Origin: Fibrobacter sp.
GTDB taxonomy: Bacteria > Fibrobacterota > Fibrobacteria > Fibrobacterales > Fibrobacteraceae
Assembly: GCA_024398815.1 (NCBI GenBank)
Contig: JAKSIL010000006.1
Coordinates: 1 to 64,000, forward strand
Reading direction: 5' to 3'
DNA length: 64,000 bases
Below the pieces are notes generated by a model. The model saw nothing but the letters and a program-made list of their open reading frames with translations, ran no database searches and was not told where the DNA came from. How positions within the stretch are numbered: the stretch's first letter is position 1; each line of letters starts with the position of its first letter. Of the stretch, positions 60,509-64,000 are shown piece by piece. The translations under genes and the position numbers were made by a program.

Positions 60509-60705
60509 GAGTTTTGCTCTTGTTCTCCGTCTGAAACTTCGACACTTTCCGCAACGCGAATAAGACATTGCTCGTAATGTCCCGTGCGCACACGGGCGTA
60601 TTGTACCCTGGGCGGACTGTATCCGGTAGGGTCGGCGAGTCGTGTTTTGATTTGTAGAATGTCTCGATTTTAGGCGAGGTGCAGCAGTGCTCCCCGCCTT
60701 TTTTT
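60509..60705 (+). ncRNA. Candidate structured RNA, copy B
   Basis: About 197 bases. It repeats the 44-base opening block of copy A with four differences. The hairpin after it is GACATT-GCTCGT-AATGTC: every stem pair is changed relative to copy A, but the loop start GCTC is kept. Then a second hairpin CCGTG-CGCA-CACGG, the ACCCT...AGGGT pairing, CTGTATCCGG, and a terminator-like stem GGCGAGG...CCCCGCC followed by seven T residues (60699-60705). The element ends 150 bases before the methyltransferase gene. No matching family comes to mind. Confidence 0.6.
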
Positions 60706-60855
60706 GTGCCGCCCGAAACCTGCGCAAAATGCCGTCGCGAAAATCGCTGACAGCGCCGCAGACTAATCCGTTCGCCGGAACCGCTCAAAAATCGCGCTCG
60801 GAACATCGCTCCCGAATGAGGGTGAACTCGTTCACTTTCAACTCGAGGAGCGAGT

Positions 60856-61902
60856 GTGACCGCAAAGAAGACTATAAAGGTCTTTGAAGGCTTTGCCGGA
60901 TATGGTGGAGCTTCTTTTGGCTTGAAAAGAGCTAAGGCCGCCTTAAAAAATTTTGATTACAAAGTCATTGGATATTCTGAGTTTGACAAATTTGCATCAA
61001 AACTTTTTGACGCAAATCATAAAGACGAACATGGAAATCCAATAAAAAATTGGGGCGATATAACAAAGATTGATCCGAATGAATTGCCTGATTTTGATTT
61101 TTTCATGGGTGGTTTTCCTTGTCAACCTTTTTCTTCTGCGGGTATGCAGCTTGGTACGGAAGACCCGTATGGTCGAGGAGCAATGCTTGGTCATATCATT
61201 CGAATTTGTCGAGTGAAAAAGCCGAAGTATCTGTTGCTTGAAAATGTGAAGGGTTTTACATCTGGGAAGTTCAAGCCAATTCACGATCAGTTGGTAAAGG
61301 ATTTGATTGAAATGGGGTATGGTACGACTCCGGAAAACACTTTAGCAAAAGCTGTTTTGAATTCTAAGGATTATGGTGTTCCGCAAAACAGAGAACGCTT
61401 GTGGATGTTTGCTCGTCTTGGTGGCTTGCCAGAAAATTTCAGCATGATTCCACCTACTATTGAAAGTTCTTTGAAAATGGGTGATTTTTTAGATTTTTCT
61501 CCAGACAAAACACTTTATTTGTCCGATGATCAAATTGCTCATTTAAAGGTGAAACACAATATTGATTCTTTTGTTGTGAAAACGCCTCTTTGTTTTGACG
61601 TGTACAATAAAAAAATTAAGACTGACGGTTACAGTATTACAATTACACAACCGGAACACAATAGTTTACGCGTTATTGAGCCGCCTAAAAAAATGGGAAA
61701 AAACAAAGGCAAAGAAATTGTTCGCAAAATGTCCGTTCATGAACAATTCCGTTTAATGGGCTTTGACATCTCAAGAGATTTAAAACATTGCGAAATCAAC
61801 TTTGATGGGCAATCCTATTCGCAGCTTTCTAAGAGAGCTGGCAACGGATGGGATGTCAACGTAGTTGGAATTCTTTTAACGCATATCTGGGGGCAATTAT
61901 GA
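60856..61902 (+). CDS. DNA (cytosine-5)-methyltransferase
   Basis: 348 residues, GTG start with GAGGAG five bases before it. Motifs in order: VFEGFAGYGGASFGL (motif I, SAM binding), GGFPCQPFSSAG (motif IV, nucleophile Cys89), LLLENVKGF (motif VI), VPQNRERLWMFA (motif VIII), and a C-terminal RAGNGWDVNVV (motif X). The target-recognition region between motifs VIII and IX is short, about 95 residues, which fits a type II enzyme. Its stop overlaps the start of the McrB-like gene (ATGA, 61899-61902). The gene is AT-rich (near 30-40 percent GC by eye) compared with its flanks, a sign of transfer. Role: protects host DNA from the partner nuclease. Confidence 0.93.
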   Translation: MTAKKTIKVFEGFAGYGGASFGLKRAKAALKNFDYKVIGYSEFDKFASKLFDANHKDEHGNPIKNWGDITKIDPNELPDFDFFMGGFPCQPFSSAGMQLGTEDPYGRGAMLGHIIRICRVKKPKYLLLENVKGFTSGKFKPIHDQLVKDLIEMGYGTTPENTLAKAVLNSKDYGVPQNRERLWMFARLGGLPENFSMIPPTIESSLKMGDFLDFSPDKTLYLSDDQIAHLKVKHNIDSFVVKTPLCFDVYNKKIKTDGYSITITQPEHNSLRVIEPPKKMGKNKGKEIVRKMSVHEQFRLMGFDISRDLKHCEINFDGQSYSQLSKRAGNGWDVNVVGILLTHIWGQL

Positions 61903-63602
61903 GATTAGATCAAGGGTCTCTCATTTTTAATCCGCTTAATGGGGAATGTCCCTCGTGGGAAACTGCTTTGGGACAGTCTCATGAAGGTAAAGGTGATTTA
62001 CCTCCGTATCACTTTAAAGCGGAAGGCTATGAAAATCTTCTAAAGGGAGTTTTTTTCAATGCTGTTCCTTTAAATACTGTTTCATGTATTCTTGGTAAAA
62101 CAAAAATTGCTGTAGACGCAGATACGTCGTCGCTTTACCCGAAAAATCAAGAAATTCAACTTGCGGGAAAATTTGATAAAGTTGTTGTGCACTTGGGGGG
62201 TGAAGAAAACAGTTTTTCTGATGCTCCTATAACATTATTGCTGACGAAGATTCAGGATCAAGAAAAATTTCATTACGGCAGACGGTCTATAAAATATTCG
62301 CCGCATACATCTGTTGGTGGAGTGAAAAATTCAACGTCTTTTGAACGGATCCAATCAAGATTTAGTATTCGACTAGCCTGCTATGGAATATTTGTAGAAC
62401 ATTTTGACACTCTTCATATGTATTGTGTTGATGCTGATGAATCCCATGATAAGAATGATTGGAAAGAACTCTCTTTACCAGAGACTGAGTGGACGGATTG
62501 GGCTGAATGGGAAAAGAATGAACGTGAAAAAAATGGTGATTTATTGGAAAATTCTGAAAATTCAATAAAATCAATTGAAAAATATTCTTTTACTCCTTCT
62601 CAAGTCATCTACTACGGTGTTCCTGGCAGTGGCAAGAGCAATAAAATCAAGGAATTGCTGAAAGATGTTCCGGATGAGCGGAAAGAACGTGTCGTGTTCC
62701 ATCCGGAATACACGAATGCGGATTTTGTAGGCCAGATTCTTCCGGTTGTTCATGATGGCGTTGATTACAAGTTCACTCCGGGTCCGTTCACGAAAATGGT
62801 TGCTAAGGCGTACAAGTCCTTTGCCAGTGAAAATCCGGAACAATTCTACCTTGTGATTGAAGAAATTAACCGCGGAAATGCTGCTGCGATTTTTGGCGAT
62901 GTGTTCCAGTTGCTCGATCGCATCAAACCGGGTGAAACAGATTCATCCCTCGGGAATGGTTCCGTTTATACTGAAGGGTGGAGTCAATACTTTGTTTACA
63001 ACGAAGACATCGACAGTAAGATTTTGGAACTTGCTGGAGTGTCTGAACTTGAAATGGGTTCTGTCAAATTTACGAAGGATTCTGGCATCCGTCTCCCGCC
63101 GAATCTTTCCATTCTCGCTACGATGAATACGAGCGACCAGAACGTCTTCACGCTCGACAACGCATTCCAGCGTCGCTTTGATATGGAACTTGTTCGCAAT
63201 GAATTCGAAAAAGGCGATGTCGATGGTTTCAAAGATGCCTCCGTCAAGGCTCAGCATAATGCTCTCATCGAAGGTACGGATTGCACTTGGGGCGACTTCT
63301 GGGAAAAGATGAACGGAAAAATCGTTTCTCTCAACCGAGGCCTCGCAAGTACCGAGGATAAACGACTCGGTCCGTGGTTCGTCTGCAGCATCGCTGGCGG
63401 TTCGGACGACGCCCCTCGCATAATTCCTGCAAAGGTTTTCGCTGAAAAGGTTCTCAAGTACCTTTGGGATGACGCGTTCAAGTTCAAGCGTCCGCAGGTT
63501 TTTGCCGATGGTCTTTCGAGCCTTGAACAGGTCGTGAAAAAATTCGAGGAAGCGTCGGGTGGCAATTTGGAAAAATTGAAGGCCATTTTCAAGGAATATT
63601 AG
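61899..63602 (+). CDS. McrB-like GTPase/AAA+ restriction subunit (LlaJI/BsuMI type)
   Basis: 567 residues from the ATG at 61899. Residues 1-230 form an N-terminal domain I do not recognise; its position fits a DNA-recognition domain. The AAA+ part has VIYYGVPGSGKSNKIKELL (Walker A, 240-247), FYLVIEEINRGNAAAIFGDV (Walker B) and ATMNTSDQNVFTLDNAFQRR, the M-N-T-x-D signature of McrB GTPases, with an arginine finger region after it. A McrC-type nuclease partner is expected next but is absent within the window. Base composition rises from about 40 percent to about 50 percent or more GC near 62600, at the start of the AAA+ domain. Confidence 0.85.
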   Translation: MRLDQGSLIFNPLNGECPSWETALGQSHEGKGDLPPYHFKAEGYENLLKGVFFNAVPLNTVSCILGKTKIAVDADTSSLYPKNQEIQLAGKFDKVVVHLGGEENSFSDAPITLLLTKIQDQEKFHYGRRSIKYSPHTSVGGVKNSTSFERIQSRFSIRLACYGIFVEHFDTLHMYCVDADESHDKNDWKELSLPETEWTDWAEWEKNEREKNGDLLENSENSIKSIEKYSFTPSQVIYYGVPGSGKSNKIKELLKDVPDERKERVVFHPEYTNADFVGQILPVVHDGVDYKFTPGPFTKMVAKAYKSFASENPEQFYLVIEEINRGNAAAIFGDVFQLLDRIKPGETDSSLGNGSVYTEGWSQYFVYNEDIDSKILELAGVSELEMGSVKFTKDSGIRLPPNLSILATMNTSDQNVFTLDNAFQRRFDMELVRNEFEKGDVDGFKDASVKAQHNALIEGTDCTWGDFWEKMNGKIVSLNRGLASTEDKRLGPWFVCSIAGGSDDAPRIIPAKVFAEKVLKYLWDDAFKFKRPQVFADGLSSLEQVVKKFEEASGGNLEKLKAIFKEY

Positions 63603-63707
63603 TCCTTCGAAGAGGCTTCTTGACGATTGTGACTAGGAATTCCAAGTGAATTGGAAAAGGCTTGTTAAAAACGGGACTATCCCAAAAGGAATCGCCCCGT
63701 TTTCATT

Positions 63708-64000
63708 TTACGCATCTTTCAAAGCAAGGACTTCTGCTTCTGTAAGTTTAGAAGCTTGTGCAATTTCTGCAACAGAAAGTTTCCCAAGATCAAGCATTGC
63801 CTTCGCGATGACGTATTTGGCTTCTTGAAATCCTTCTGCCACGCCTTCTTTCCGACCTTCTTCCCGGCCTTCTCTTTTCCCTTGCAGGTAGGAGCCCTGC
63901 TTTTCGTAAAGCATGTCTGTCATGTTGTCTACCTCAAGAAGTAAAAGTTCATCGGTGTACCCTTTAAAATTTACATCTTTTGCGAAGTCTTTGTCAAGAA
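63708..64000 (-). CDS. Rpn-family PD-(D/E)XK nuclease, 5' end outside window
   Basis: The 97 C-terminal codons are present and the frame is open to the window edge. The sequence LDKDFAKDVNFKGYTDELLL then DNMTDMLYEKQGSYLQGKRE, GREEGRKEGVAEGFQEAKYV and LSVAEIAQASKLTEAEVLAL is the repetitive Gly/Glu/Lys-rich tail and C-terminal helix-turn-helix-like end of the Rpn/PDDEXK recombination-promoting nuclease family. The catalytic domain lies outside. Such proteins are common in mobile or variable chromosomal regions. Confidence 0.8.
   Translation of the reverse strand, partial: LDKDFAKDVNFKGYTDELLLLEVDNMTDMLYEKQGSYLQGKREGREEGRKEGVAEGFQEAKYVIAKAMLDLGKLSVAEIAQASKLTEAEVLALKDA

Noticed and set aside
60222-60705. 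CRISPR array or type III toxin-antitoxin RNA
   Set aside because: Only two copies, 286 bases apart, with long dissimilar parts between them; no cas gene and no ToxN-like gene adjoins. Units are far longer than ToxI repeats.
60222-60705. Diversity-generating retroelement or retron
   Set aside because: No reverse transcriptase gene and no adenine-specific variation between the copies.
60182-60806. Open frames on the minus strand across the two repeated elements
   Set aside because: The frames differ between the two copies and carry no start signals, while the shared features are hairpins and T-runs on the plus strand. An RNA explanation fits better.
63646-63828. Possible McrC fragment after the McrB-like gene
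   Set aside because: The 60-codon frame has no McrC motif and overlaps the Rpn-type gene on the other strand.

Overview
The window looks like a chromosomal segment from Fibrobacter or a close relative in the Fibrobacterota. The grounds are moderate GC with GAA/AAG-rich codon use, a sigma factor of the short Bacteroidetes-like type, secreted plant-wall enzymes that end in type IX-like C-terminal modules, glycogen and maltodextrin enzymes including GlgE, and a biotin-dependent carboxyltransferase subunit suited to a succinate-forming fermenter. The assignment rests on family recognition by eye; no search was run.

Layout. 1-424: edge of a HigBA-type toxin-antitoxin pair. 659-2464: purD-purE. 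2605-7514: a DUF3108 protein, an acidic envelope protein, GlgE and a lipoprotein barrel, separated by hairpin-rich and heptamer repeats. 7607-12735 (minus): a LytS-type histidine kinase and two translationally coupled secreted proteins, one an alpha/beta hydrolase. 12938-19836 (plus): a sigma-70 factor, a CtpA-type protease, an MlaE-type permease, a DUF721/DciA-like protein, gyrB and a polyprenyl synthase. 19850-27900: CorA, a fused SecDF, a GH13 amylase, MalQ, a tiny Cys-rich protein and an AlkD-like protein. 28048-30123: an AT-hook protein, tRNA-Cys, a DUF374 acyltransferase and a DnaQ-type exonuclease. 30154-35030 (minus): ABC exporter, ICMT-like methyltransferase, waaA, ispH and rpmB, followed by a small lipoprotein. 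35108-42256: tRNA-Glu, a carboxyltransferase, a CnoX-like protein, a four-gene cluster encoding a membrane-anchored AraC-type regulator with a paralogous sensor-only partner, HU, and tRNA-Val. 42337-49774: envelope proteins including a 1810-residue modular lipoprotein, then a prepilin peptidase.

49885-59983 is a plant cell wall block. Pectin methylesterase and PL10 pectate lyase form one operon, a GH10 xylanase is divergent from it, and a CE1-type esterase follows after a HlyD-type adaptor and a CDF metal exporter. Methyl-ester removal by CE8 exposes polygalacturonate for PL10; the xylanase and the CE1 esterase plausibly act together on substituted xylan.

59984-64000 is the most unusual part. 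Two tandem non-coding elements share a conserved 5' block, a hairpin whose stem is rewritten by compensating changes while its loop stays GCTC, and a hairpin plus T-run at the 3' end. I interpret them as a pair of undescribed structured RNAs. They lie directly upstream of an AT-rich 5-methylcytosine methyltransferase gene overlapping (ATGA) a McrB-like GTPase gene, an LlaJI/BsuMI-like restriction layout without an adjacent McrC. Base composition changes inside the McrB-like gene at the boundary between its N-terminal domain and its AAA+ domain, which suggests cassette exchange of the specificity module. A truncated Rpn-family nuclease closes the window.
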